Assembly: GCA_018657375.1 (NCBI GenBank)
Contig: JABHXI010000031.1
Coordinates: forward strand, 1 to 5,097
Source of the DNA: Candidatus Nitrosopumilus sp.
Lineage (GTDB): Archaea > Thermoproteota > Nitrososphaeria > Nitrososphaerales > Nitrosopumilaceae
DNA: 5,097 bases
Direction of reading: 5' to 3'
The notes under the pieces are model-generated. The model did not search any database. It had not been told where the DNA came from and saw nothing but the letters and a program-made list of their open reading frames with translations. Positions 1-5,097 of the stretch are shown in pieces. Position 1 is the first letter of the stretch. Each line of letters opens with the position of its first letter. The position numbers were made by a program, and so were the translations under genes.

Positions 1-72
1 AACCTTCAAAAAAAGCAAAAGCAAAAAAATAGAGTTAGATCGGCATTAAATTCAGATAAAGTTAAGAGATAA
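1..72 (+). other. Possible 3' end of a gene cut by the window edge (frame undecided)
   Basis: The first bases are very A-rich and are open in more than one forward frame. Frame 1 runs to a TAA at 70-72 and would encode a lysine/glutamine-rich basic tail ending DKVKR. Frame 3 stops at 28-30 and would encode a tail ending KKAKAKK, and frame 2 stops at 47-49. Lysine-rich tails are common at the ends of archaeal ribosomal and DNA-binding proteins, so any of these could be real. With so few codons I cannot choose a frame or name a product. It may equally be non-coding upstream sequence of the small gene at 101. Confidence 0.25.
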
Positions 73-74
73 AT
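67..74 (+). promoter_or_regulatory. Weak TATA-like box ahead of the 39-residue gene
   Basis: AGATAAAT is centred about 30 bp before the ATG at 101. That is slightly far for a leaderless archaeal transcript and would give a leader of a few bases. The match to the archaeal box A is only moderate, and a second A/T run at 80-88 lies too close to the start to serve a leaderless message. Placed by spacing only. Confidence 0.25.
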
Positions 75-100
75 GCAATGTAAATAACAGTACTAGGGAT

Positions 101-220
101 ATGTCTAAAAGTTGCGAATGTGGAATATGCGGTCACCACAGCGAATCAGAATGTATTGAAAAAGAATGTAGATGCTGTTTAAATTTTCATGAAAGATCAG
201 GTCCCAAAGTTAAACAATAA
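101..220 (+). CDS. 39-residue Cys/His-rich mini-protein, probable metal-binding
   Basis: The ORF starts at ATG 101 and ends at TAA 218-220. The protein has seven cysteines (residues 5, 7, 10, 18, 23, 25, 26) and three histidines (12, 13, 30) in 39 residues, arranged C-x-C-x2-C, then C-x4-C-x-C-C. This density is hard to get by chance in AT-rich non-coding DNA and suggests one or two small zinc sites, or an iron or copper site. It is soluble and charged, with no signal peptide or membrane segment. The start is the only in-frame ATG after a stop at 47-49. TAGGGAT immediately precedes it, and a terminator-like stem and T-tract follow 24 bp after the stop, so it looks like a single-gene transcript. 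I do not recognise a family; small zinc-finger-like proteins are common in Thaumarchaeota, but the function is unknown. Confidence 0.72.
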   Translation: MSKSCECGICGHHSESECIEKECRCCLNFHERSGPKVKQ

Positions 221-236
221 TTATTTTGTCTATAGG

Positions 237-263
237 TTTTTTTTGTAACAATTACATTTTTTT
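237..263 (+). terminator. Probable transcription terminator of the mini-protein gene
   Basis: A run of eight T (237-244) is followed by TGTAA (244-248), a three-base loop CAA, the complementary TTACA (252-256), and then seven T (257-263). Archaeal RNA polymerase terminates on U-tracts, with or without a weak stem. The position just after the 39-residue gene, before the convergent gene at 331-729, fits a terminator for the plus-strand transcript. The stem is only 5 bp, so the two T-tracts are probably the main signal. Confidence 0.55.
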
Positions 264-330
264 GAAAAGTGTCTAGAACATCCAATTAACCTATGATCAA
301 GACATCCACACAAAATACACTTTTTTTCAG

Positions 331-729
331 TCATAAATCATCCATCAATTCCCTTGCATCGTCGATCATATGCTTACTTTTTAGCGCTTCCAATATTTTT
401 AATCGCATATTTTTAACGCGTGACATGTCATCAGAGTATAATGAAGCCATGGTTTTAATTTCTGCTTCAAAAGAATAGTTTTCCAGGTATTGAGAAAATT
501 TTATTCTTAAAATTTTAAAATCAGATGCAGGAATGTTGTCAGGATCTATTTTATTTGAAACCACCCGTATGAACCCATTAATTTTTAACATTTCTTTTTC
601 AATTTTAGAGAGATCCCCAGGCTTATCTTCAATTTCATCAAGTATCTGATAAGAATCAAGAATATGATTTAAAATATTTTTTAGATGCTCAATATACGTA
701 ACCACAAATCCATTAGAAACAACAGACAT
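331..729 (-). CDS. Unrecognised 132-residue helical protein
   Basis: I do not recognise this protein. It has 132 residues, no cysteine, no signal peptide and no convincing membrane segment. The sequence looks mainly alpha-helical, with amphipathic stretches at about 11-34 (T-Y-I-E-H-L-K-N-I-L...), 40-60, 70-90 and 103-131, a Pro-Gly break near 37-38 and a D-P-D-N-I-P turn near 62-67. The C-terminus is charged and acidic (ELMDDL). A small all-helical bundle, or a regulatory or adaptor protein, would fit, but no motif identifies a reaction. An in-frame TAG sits directly before the ATG at 727-729, so the start cannot be further upstream. There is no Shine-Dalgarno sequence, consistent with leaderless or short-leader translation. 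It is divergent from threonine synthase across 56 bp, so the two promoters are adjacent, which alone does not imply a shared role. Confidence 0.75.
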   Translation of the reverse strand: MSVVSNGFVVTYIEHLKNILNHILDSYQILDEIEDKPGDLSKIEKEMLKINGFIRVVSNKIDPDNIPASDFKILRIKFSQYLENYSFEAEIKTMASLYSDDMSRVKNMRLKILEALKSKHMIDDARELMDDL

Positions 730-785
730 CTAAAGTTTAGGAAATTAGCTTGAATTGTGTAAAAACTTACCATTTGTTTTAAATT
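730..785. promoter_or_regulatory. Divergent promoter region between the 132-residue gene and thrC
   Basis: This 56-bp gap must carry both start signals. For thrC (+), TGTAAAAACT at 758-767 is centred about 23 bp before the ATG, roughly the spacing of an archaeal TATA box for a leaderless message. For the minus-strand gene, the same A/T core read on the other strand is about 33 bp upstream of its ATG. The TTTAAA around 778-783 would be a better box with a leader of about 27 bases. CTAAAGTTTAG at 730-740 is a short perfect inverted repeat around a single G, touching the minus-strand start. No Shine-Dalgarno is seen for either gene. Confidence 0.4.
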
Positions 786-2147
786 ATGAACAAATATCTA
801 CAATTACAAATGCAAGGCGACGCGTATCTCAAATGTGTTAATCCAAAATGTGGATTAGAATATCCGATAATGAGTACTAATGTACAGTGTGAAAACGGCC
901 ATGTGCTAGATGTAATATATAAAAATAAACCATCTTCAAATCTTAAAGAAACATTTTATCAAAGAAGGAATTCCAAAGGAAATATTTTTAACGAAAGTGG
1001 AGTTTGGAGGTTCCGAGATTTACTAAATTTTTGTCAAATAAATACAGAAGACAATGACGAATGTTCAAAATATCTGGTTTCTTTGGACGGGGCAGAAGGA
1101 AGACAATCTAAACCATACCAAATGTCAAAAGCAGCAGAATTCACAGGTATTAACAAAGAAGGGTTATGGTTACAACCAGAAGGATACAATCCAAGTGGTT
1201 CTTTCAAAGACAATGGAATGGTAACAGCTGTCACTCATGCTAAGATGGTGGGTGCTAAAAAAATTGTATGTGCATCGACTGGAAACACATCAGCATCGGC
1301 TGGAATGTTTGCAGCAAATGAAGGAATAAATTGTGACGTGTATATTCCTGCAGGGCAAATTGCACCAGGAAAACTTAGTCAAGCATATCAATACGGAGCT
1401 CAAATCATACAAGTTGAAGGGAATTTTGATGATGCATTAAAACAATCATTAGATGATGCAAAAAATTATGACGGATACACGGTAAATTCGGTAAATCCAT
1501 TTAGAATAGAAGGTCAAAAAACAATTCCATTTAGAGCGTTAGAATATTTGAATTGGGAATCTCCAGACTGGATAATATATCCAGGTGGCGCATTAGGCAA
1601 TACCTCAAGCTGTGGAAAGGCATTAATGGAATTATACCAGTGGGGATGGATTAAAAAAATTCCAAGAATTGCAGTAATTAATTCAGATGGTGCCAGCACA
1701 TTATCAGATTTGTATAATGGTGAATTTGAAGGTGAGGAATTAAGATGGAACAAAGGAAATCCAAACACAGAATTAATTTCTAGATACTATAATCATCTAG
1801 ATAAAAAAGGGTTAAGACCTAAAACAAAAGCAACTGCAATTCAAATTGGAAGACCTGCAAATATCATAAAAGGATTACGAGCATTAGAATTTACCAATGG
1901 CGTTGCAACAACTGTATCAGATTCTGAGATGTTGGATGGAATGTCAGTTGTAGGTCTAAACGGATTTGATTGTGAAATGGCATCAGGTGCGTCAGTTGCA
2001 GGAATTAAAAAATTGATGGGTGAAGGAATAATAAAGAAAGACGACGTAGTGGTAGGAATTCTTACAGGTAGACAGAAGGATGCAATGATTCCAGTAGATT
2101 ATCACAATAATCCCAAAAACACATTTGCAAATCCTCCAAAAAAATAG
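786..2147 (+). CDS. thrC: Threonine synthase, PLP-dependent (EC 4.2.3.1)
   Basis: Converts O-phosphohomoserine and water to threonine and phosphate, the last step of threonine synthesis, in the cytoplasm. The N-terminus carries a small zinc-ribbon-like segment (C17, C22, C35, H39), spaced C-x4-C and C-x3-H rather than the usual C-x2-C pairs. The fold type II PLP core follows: N-P-S-G-S-F-K-D at 135-142, where K141 is the expected Schiff-base lysine; the S-T-G-N-T-S-A-S loop at 164-171; and the glycine-rich phosphate-binding loop P-G-G-A-L-G-N-T-S at 266-274. The C-terminal G-I-L-T-G-R-Q-K-D matches the end of the family core. At 453 residues it is somewhat longer than many archaeal ThrC proteins. 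An in-frame TAA at 780-782 makes ATG 786 the first possible start. The paralogue cysteate synthase is less likely because the lysine motif and C-terminal motifs are of ThrC type. Confidence 0.93.
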   Translation: MNKYLQLQMQGDAYLKCVNPKCGLEYPIMSTNVQCENGHVLDVIYKNKPSSNLKETFYQRRNSKGNIFNESGVWRFRDLLNFCQINTEDNDECSKYLVSLDGAEGRQSKPYQMSKAAEFTGINKEGLWLQPEGYNPSGSFKDNGMVTAVTHAKMVGAKKIVCASTGNTSASAGMFAANEGINCDVYIPAGQIAPGKLSQAYQYGAQIIQVEGNFDDALKQSLDDAKNYDGYTVNSVNPFRIEGQKTIPFRALEYLNWESPDWIIYPGGALGNTSSCGKALMELYQWGWIKKIPRIAVINSDGASTLSDLYNGEFEGEELRWNKGNPNTELISRYYNHLDKKGLRPKTKATAIQIGRPANIIKGLRALEFTNGVATTVSDSEMLDGMSVVGLNGFDCEMASGASVAGIKKLMGEGIIKKDDVVVGILTGRQKDAMIPVDYHNNPKNTFANPPKK

Positions 2148-2181
2148 GCACAAATCAGCAAAATAATTCTAAAACAGGGAT

Positions 2182-2216
2182 GGTTTAAATTCATGAATGA
2201 ATAATTCATGATAACC
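2182..2216. repeat. Imperfect inverted repeat (hairpin) between thrC and the CNNM gene
   Basis: TCATGAAT (2191-2198) pairs perfectly with ATTCATGA (2204-2211) around a five-base loop. Outside an internal loop, GGTT (2182-2185) pairs with AACC (2213-2216). The left arm also lies within ATTCATGAAT (2189-2198), a 10-bp palindrome. No T-tract follows on the plus strand, so it is not a standard archaeal terminator for thrC. It could be a regulator binding site, an RNA processing or stability element, or chance in AT-rich DNA. The enclosed TTTAAAT at 2184-2190 could also serve as a TATA box. Confidence 0.4.
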
Positions 2217-2256
2217 AAAAGATGGTGCAAAAAAACTAAATGAGCAATAGAACAAA

Positions 2257-2264
2257 GTATAGAA
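2257..2264 (+). promoter_or_regulatory. Weak TATA-like box ahead of the CNNM-family gene
   Basis: GTATAGAA is centred about 24 bp before the ATG at 2284, near the distance expected for a leaderless archaeal transcript. The match to box A is modest. The better A/T box at 2184-2190 would imply a leader of about 70 bases that includes part of the inverted repeat. Read-through from thrC is also possible, since no plus-strand T-tract lies in the 136-bp gap. Confidence 0.3.
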
Positions 2265-2283
2265 GAAAATTGAGAGTTAAATC

Positions 2284-3537
2284 ATGGTAGATTTGTGGAT
2301 TGAAGTTACATCCCTAGCTATTCTTATCGGACTATCGGGATTTTTCAGCGGTTTAGAAGTTGCCCTAGTAGGAATAAGAAAATCAAAAGTAGTTCAATTA
2401 TTTAATGAAGGTAAAAAAGGTTCCAAAGCATTACACAAATTAAAAATGAATCCAAGTTGGATGATGTCCAGTGTCAATCTTGGAAACAATCTAGTTAACG
2501 TAGGAGCATCAGCACTTGCAACAACAGTTGCAATAAGATTATTTGGAAATGACGGATTAGGTATTGCAGTTGGAATTATGACATTTTTAATTTTAGTGTT
2601 TGGAGAAATAACGCCAAAAACATATTGCAATGCCAACTCTACAAAAGTGGCATTAAGATGTGCACCAATACTACTAGTGTTCAGCTATGTATTTTATCCA
2701 ATTGTGAAATTCTTTGAAACTATTACTAACAGCGTTGTAAAAATAACCGGAAGTAGTCATACACCACCTCCGATTACAGAAGATGAAATCAAGGGGGTAA
2801 TTGATCAAGGGTTAGAAGAAAATGCGTTAGAAAAAGAAGAGATGGAGTTAGTTCATGGCGCTCTAAAATTTGACGATACTGTAATTCGTTCAGTAATGAC
2901 CCCCAGAACAAAGATGTTCGTATTAAATTCAAAGATGCTACTCTTTGAGGCACTACCACAGATTAATCAGAGAGGCCATTCCAGAATTCCAATTTTTGGA
3001 GATACAAGTGACGACATTGTAGGGTTCATACATGTGAGTGACGTTTTAAAAGAATTAGAAAAGGATAACAAAATGGTAAGTTTAGAACAAATTGCACGAA
3101 AAGCAGTATTTGCATCACAAGAAAAAATGATCAGCAGCATGTTGAAAGAAATGAAAGGAAGGAAAACGCACATGGCAATGGTTGTGGATGAACATGGAGG
3201 TGTGGAAGGCCTGGTGACACTTGAAGATTTACTTGAGGAAATAGTAGGAGAGATTGAGGATGAAACAGATGTGATCAAACAAGTAACTTATGAAAGAATT
3301 GATCAAGATACGATAATTACAAACGGAGACATAGAAATTGACGTGGTAAATGATATTTTTAAAACGAGCATTCCAGATGGCGATGATTATGCATCCTTAA
3401 ACGGATTATTACATGAAAAATTACAAGACATACCTCAAGAAGGCGATAAAATAGAAACCAATGAATTAAGAATCATAGTAGAAAAAGTATCAAAAAATAT
3501 TCCTAAAAGAATTAGAATTGAAAAAATTAAATCTTAA
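2284..3537 (+). CDS. CNNM/CorB-family membrane protein (DUF21, CBS pair, CorC/HlyC domain), probable Mg2+ transporter
   Basis: The 417-residue protein has the full CNNM/CorB architecture. The N-terminal DUF21 membrane domain covers about 1-150, with hydrophobic segments near 7-29, 63-86, 91-112 and 122-146. It carries the family motifs S-G-F-F-S-G-L-E at 18-25, N-L-G-N-N at 65-69 and G-E-I-T-P-K-T at 107-113. S22, N69 and E108 are the likely ion-site residues by analogy with characterised prokaryotic homologues. A linker leads to two CBS motifs: M-T-P-R (205-208) to about 258, and about 265-325 with V-D-E-H-G-G (301-306) and the acidic V-G-E-I-E-D-E. These bind adenine nucleotides in relatives. 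A CorC/HlyC-type domain fills about 335-413. The family moves Mg2+ across the cell membrane; older 'hemolysin' labels are misleading. A TAA at 2278-2280 fixes the start. The stop overlaps the convergent gene. Confidence 0.92.
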   Translation: MVDLWIEVTSLAILIGLSGFFSGLEVALVGIRKSKVVQLFNEGKKGSKALHKLKMNPSWMMSSVNLGNNLVNVGASALATTVAIRLFGNDGLGIAVGIMTFLILVFGEITPKTYCNANSTKVALRCAPILLVFSYVFYPIVKFFETITNSVVKITGSSHTPPPITEDEIKGVIDQGLEENALEKEEMELVHGALKFDDTVIRSVMTPRTKMFVLNSKMLLFEALPQINQRGHSRIPIFGDTSDDIVGFIHVSDVLKELEKDNKMVSLEQIARKAVFASQEKMISSMLKEMKGRKTHMAMVVDEHGGVEGLVTLEDLLEEIVGEIEDETDVIKQVTYERIDQDTIITNGDIEIDVVNDIFKTSIPDGDDYASLNGLLHEKLQDIPQEGDKIETNELRIIVEKVSKNIPKRIRIEKIKS

Positions 3538-3548
3538 TCGTCTTTTTT
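3521..3548. terminator. Possible bidirectional terminator at the interlocked convergent gene ends
   Basis: The stop codons of the CNNM gene (TAA 3535-3537, +) and the 131-residue gene (3534-3536, -) share the palindrome TTAA. On the plus strand a run of six T (3543-3548) begins 6 bases after the CNNM stop. On the minus strand a run of six T (complement of A at 3521-3526) begins 8 bases beyond the other stop. U-tracts are the main archaeal termination signal, so each gene's last codons could terminate the opposing transcript. The tracts also complement each other and could pair around two TTAA copies. Six T is at the weak end for termination, so this is an inference. Confidence 0.4.
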
Positions 3549-3929
3549 AGGTGTCTTCTTCCACACTTGTATTTGACCACCATAAACTTCGTCATCATAT
3601 ACAAATGCTGAAATTTGTGCATAGAAGCCTTCACGACCACTTTTGAATACTTTTGGAGGTAATGGAATCTCTACTTCTTTTCCATCAGGCATTTTAAGAG
3701 TCGCAATTGCAATTTTAGATTTTTTTGGCTCATCTTCACTCATGTTTGCTTCAAGATTTTGCCCACTTTTATCTATTTTTGCTTCTTCGTTTATTGACTT
3801 TTTTTTTTGAAAGTTATCTTTAATGGGTTTGGTTTTTAATTTGTTAGAATTATTATCGACATCATTGATTTTATTTTGAATGTCATTCATTAATTTATTA
3901 ACATAATCCCTTGATTCTTTTTCGCTCAT
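3534..3929 (-). CDS. Unrecognised 131-residue protein: charged linker plus small C-terminal domain
   Basis: I do not recognise this protein. It has two visible parts. Residues 1-70 are rich in Lys, Asn, Asp, Glu and Gln, with few hydrophobic residues, and look disordered or partly helical. Residues about 71-126 look like a compact, mostly beta domain: S-K-I-A-I-A-T-L-K-M-P-D-G-K, then E-I-P-L-P-P-K-V-F-K-S-G, G-F-Y-A-Q-I and G-G-Q-I-Q-V-W-K-K. The alternation of hydrophobic residues and the Gly turns suggest beta hairpins. There is no cysteine, signal peptide or membrane segment, so it should be cytoplasmic. A TAA at 3954-3956 lies in frame upstream with no other ATG between, so the start is firm; M63 is an unlikely internal alternative. 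It follows GAPDH on the same strand by 51 bp but has its own promoter-like box. Its last two bases of stop interlock with the CNNM stop. Confidence 0.78.
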   Translation of the reverse strand: MSEKESRDYVNKLMNDIQNKINDVDNNSNKLKTKPIKDNFQKKKSINEEAKIDKSGQNLEANMSEDEPKKSKIAIATLKMPDGKEVEIPLPPKVFKSGREGFYAQISAFVYDDEVYGGQIQVWKKTPKKDD

Positions 3930-3950
3930 GCTGTAGGAATCATGCTTTAC

Positions 3951-3960
3951 TAATTAAATA
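3951..3960 (-). promoter_or_regulatory. Good TATA box for the 131-residue gene
   Basis: Read on the minus strand, TATTTAATTA is centred 26-27 bp upstream of the ATG at 3929. That is the position expected of an archaeal box A when transcription starts at or next to the start codon. It lies in the 51-bp gap after GAPDH, so this gene can be transcribed independently, probably as a leaderless message. No Shine-Dalgarno is present. Confidence 0.6.
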
Positions 3961-3980
3961 ATCTTAATTAAACAACAACA

Positions 3981-5036
3981 TCATTTACTTGACTTGGAAA
4001 AGTGTTCTTGTAATTTTTGTTTTTTCTCATTCATGTTAAAAATTGATTCAGTGTGAGAAAATGCATCACTGTACGATTTTCCAAACAACATTGCTTGCAT
4101 TAGCATATGATTTTCAGGAATTACAATTCCAGTTTGATCATCAGAATACATCATTTGTACAGTGTCACCAATAGACACAGTCATGTTTGCATGAATATGG
4201 ATCATGTTGGTATCAGTAAAATTAAAACCCATATTTTGAGCAAAATCTCTAACATCTTTAGTTCCCTTTGCAGTCCACAAAGTTGCAACCCCAAACTCGT
4301 TCTCAAAAATACTGTGAATTTCAGAAGGTTTTGGTGCAATTTCTTTAAATCTTATATCCATAATGTGTAGGTGCATTTGTCTACTAGGAACCTTTAGTGC
4401 ACGAACGTAAAGAGGTGCATCCTGTCCAAAATACAATTTAACATCATCACCATGATGAGGTTTTTCGGTCATCTCAATGGTATCTGAAACAGTTTTTTCG
4501 GTTTGTTCAATATCGGCCCAACGTCTAACCAAAGTTACATCAAATCGAGTAATTTTAGCACCAAACGTGTCTCGAAGTGGCTCTAAAATTCTACCCATCC
4601 CAGTAACATTGCAACTTCCTTGCATGACATGAGATTTGCCTAATGCTTGATCATAGTTTGCCCGTGAATTAAAAAGTAAATCAGAAACAGCTTGATCGCC
4701 AATAGTAGATTCACCGCCTTGATAAATTACAGGGACATTTTTTGATTCATAAATATTTTTTTTGTTTTGATAACCATGTCCACCAGGGGATGCGTCAATT
4801 ACTAAATCACATTCATTTAATGCAGAATCAATAGTTCCAGAAATGTCATAATTTTTAAAATTTTCTAATTTATTTTCAGGAACATAAACATTCAATCCTT
4901 TAGATATTGCTTCAGTTACTTTATCGTCTGGAGAATACTTGCCAATTCCAATAACGTTAATTTCAGGATCGTCTTTTAGGAATGAAACTATTCTGCTACC
5001 TATGGAACCATATCCATTAACAAAGACTTTCTTCAT
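3981..5036 (-). CDS. gap: Type II glyceraldehyde-3-phosphate dehydrogenase (archaeal, phosphorylating; EC 1.2.1.59)
   Basis: Interconverts glyceraldehyde-3-phosphate and 1,3-bisphosphoglycerate with NAD(P)(H). In autotrophic archaea it is used mainly in the gluconeogenic direction, with phosphoglycerate kinase. The N-terminus is a Rossmann fold, V-N-G-Y-G-S-I-G-S-R at 6-15. The catalytic cysteine is C142 in G-S-C-N-V-T-G-M, matching the S-C-N-T-T motif of archaeal enzymes. Other family landmarks are Y-Q-G-G-E at 105-109, R-R at 171-172, H-H at 194-195 and M-H-L-H at 221-224, plus a late M-M-Y...I-V-I-P-E-N block at 295-309. The 351 residues are slightly above the usual 335-345, mostly from a Lys/Ser-rich tail. 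ATG 5036 is the first start after an in-frame TGA at 5055-5057. The cofactor preference cannot be read from the sequence. Confidence 0.93.
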   Translation of the reverse strand: MKKVFVNGYGSIGSRIVSFLKDDPEINVIGIGKYSPDDKVTEAISKGLNVYVPENKLENFKNYDISGTIDSALNECDLVIDASPGGHGYQNKKNIYESKNVPVIYQGGESTIGDQAVSDLLFNSRANYDQALGKSHVMQGSCNVTGMGRILEPLRDTFGAKITRFDVTLVRRWADIEQTEKTVSDTIEMTEKPHHGDDVKLYFGQDAPLYVRALKVPSRQMHLHIMDIRFKEIAPKPSEIHSIFENEFGVATLWTAKGTKDVRDFAQNMGFNFTDTNMIHIHANMTVSIGDTVQMMYSDDQTGIVIPENHMLMQAMLFGKSYSDAFSHTESIFNMNEKKQKLQEHFSKSSK

Positions 5037-5058
5037 AATATCCCTAAGATTATCTCAC

Positions 5059-5068
5059 TTATTTACTA
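5059..5068 (-). promoter_or_regulatory. TATA box for the GAPDH gene
   Basis: On the minus strand, TAGTAAATAA is centred about 27 bp before the ATG at 5036, the expected archaeal box A distance for a leaderless or near-leaderless transcript. A purine run, TTAGGGATATT, lies between it and the start; the AGGG could act as a weak ribosome contact if the real leader is longer. Confidence 0.5.
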
Positions 5069-5097
5069 ATTTATTTTAGACAATAAAAAATGATAAC

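Noticed and set aside
221..330. tRNA or small structured RNA in the intergenic gap
   Set aside because: There is no cloverleaf, no GTTC-like T-loop and no C/D-box pair; only T-tracts and one small stem are seen.
293..478. Plus-strand ORF of 61 residues
   Set aside because: It is antisense to the 132-residue gene, rich in Ser/Ile/Phe as expected of a complement of helical coding sequence, and has no motif or start signal.
1424..1462. Short direct repeat of GATGATGCA
   Set aside because: It encodes two Asp-Asp-Ala turns in an ordinary ThrC helix region and needs no special explanation.
1034..1768. Two minus-strand ORFs inside thrC
   Set aside because: They are shadows of a confidently identified threonine synthase, with no motifs of their own.
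2394..3278. Minus-strand ORFs inside the CNNM gene
   Set aside because: They are low-complexity Ser/Ile-rich complements of the transporter reading frame, whose domains and motifs are clear.
4107..4370. Plus-strand ORF of 87 residues
   Set aside because: It lies entirely antisense to GAPDH and has no recognisable domain.
4443..4458. Inverted repeat CATCAT...ATGATG
   Set aside because: It is explained by the His-His-Gly-Asp-Asp codons of GAPDH (residues 194-198), a conserved part of the enzyme.

Overview
This AT-rich window has dense short genes, many AGA/AAA codons, starts that mostly lack Shine-Dalgarno sequences, and A/T boxes about 22-30 bp upstream of several start codons. Together with a type II (archaeal) glyceraldehyde-3-phosphate dehydrogenase and a zinc-ribbon threonine synthase, this points to an archaeon. 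A marine ammonia-oxidising thaumarchaeon (Nitrosopumilus-like) is the best guess, made from style and gene content rather than a database match.

Layout, left to right. Bases 1-100 hold at most the tail of a gene whose reading frame cannot be decided. At 101-220 (+) is a 39-codon Cys/His-rich mini-protein, followed by a small stem and T-tract that looks like its terminator (244-263). At 331-729 (-) is an unrecognised helical 132-residue protein. It is divergent from threonine synthase (786-2147, +) across a 56-bp promoter gap. After a 136-bp gap with an inverted repeat comes a CNNM/CorB-type membrane protein with a DUF21 domain, a CBS pair and a CorC/HlyC C-terminal domain (2284-3537, +), probably a Mg2+/divalent-cation transporter. 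Its stop codon interlocks with that of a convergent 131-residue unrecognised protein (3534-3929, -). Upstream of that, on the same strand, is type II GAPDH (3981-5036, -), whose promoter lies at about 5059-5068.

The recognised genes are core metabolism and ion homeostasis: threonine synthesis from O-phosphohomoserine, the triose-phosphate step of gluconeogenesis, and metal transport. Nothing shows that they form one functional system. GAPDH and the 131-residue gene share a strand and are 51 bp apart, but the latter has its own good TATA-like box, so each may be transcribed separately. All five larger ORFs have an in-frame stop shortly upstream of the chosen ATG, so their starts are well supported.

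I see no mobile element, CRISPR array, rRNA or tRNA, and no clear new multi-gene system. The most interesting items are the Cys-rich mini-protein, the two unrecognised proteins, the interlocked convergent gene ends with symmetric A/T tracts, and the hairpin upstream of the CNNM gene.
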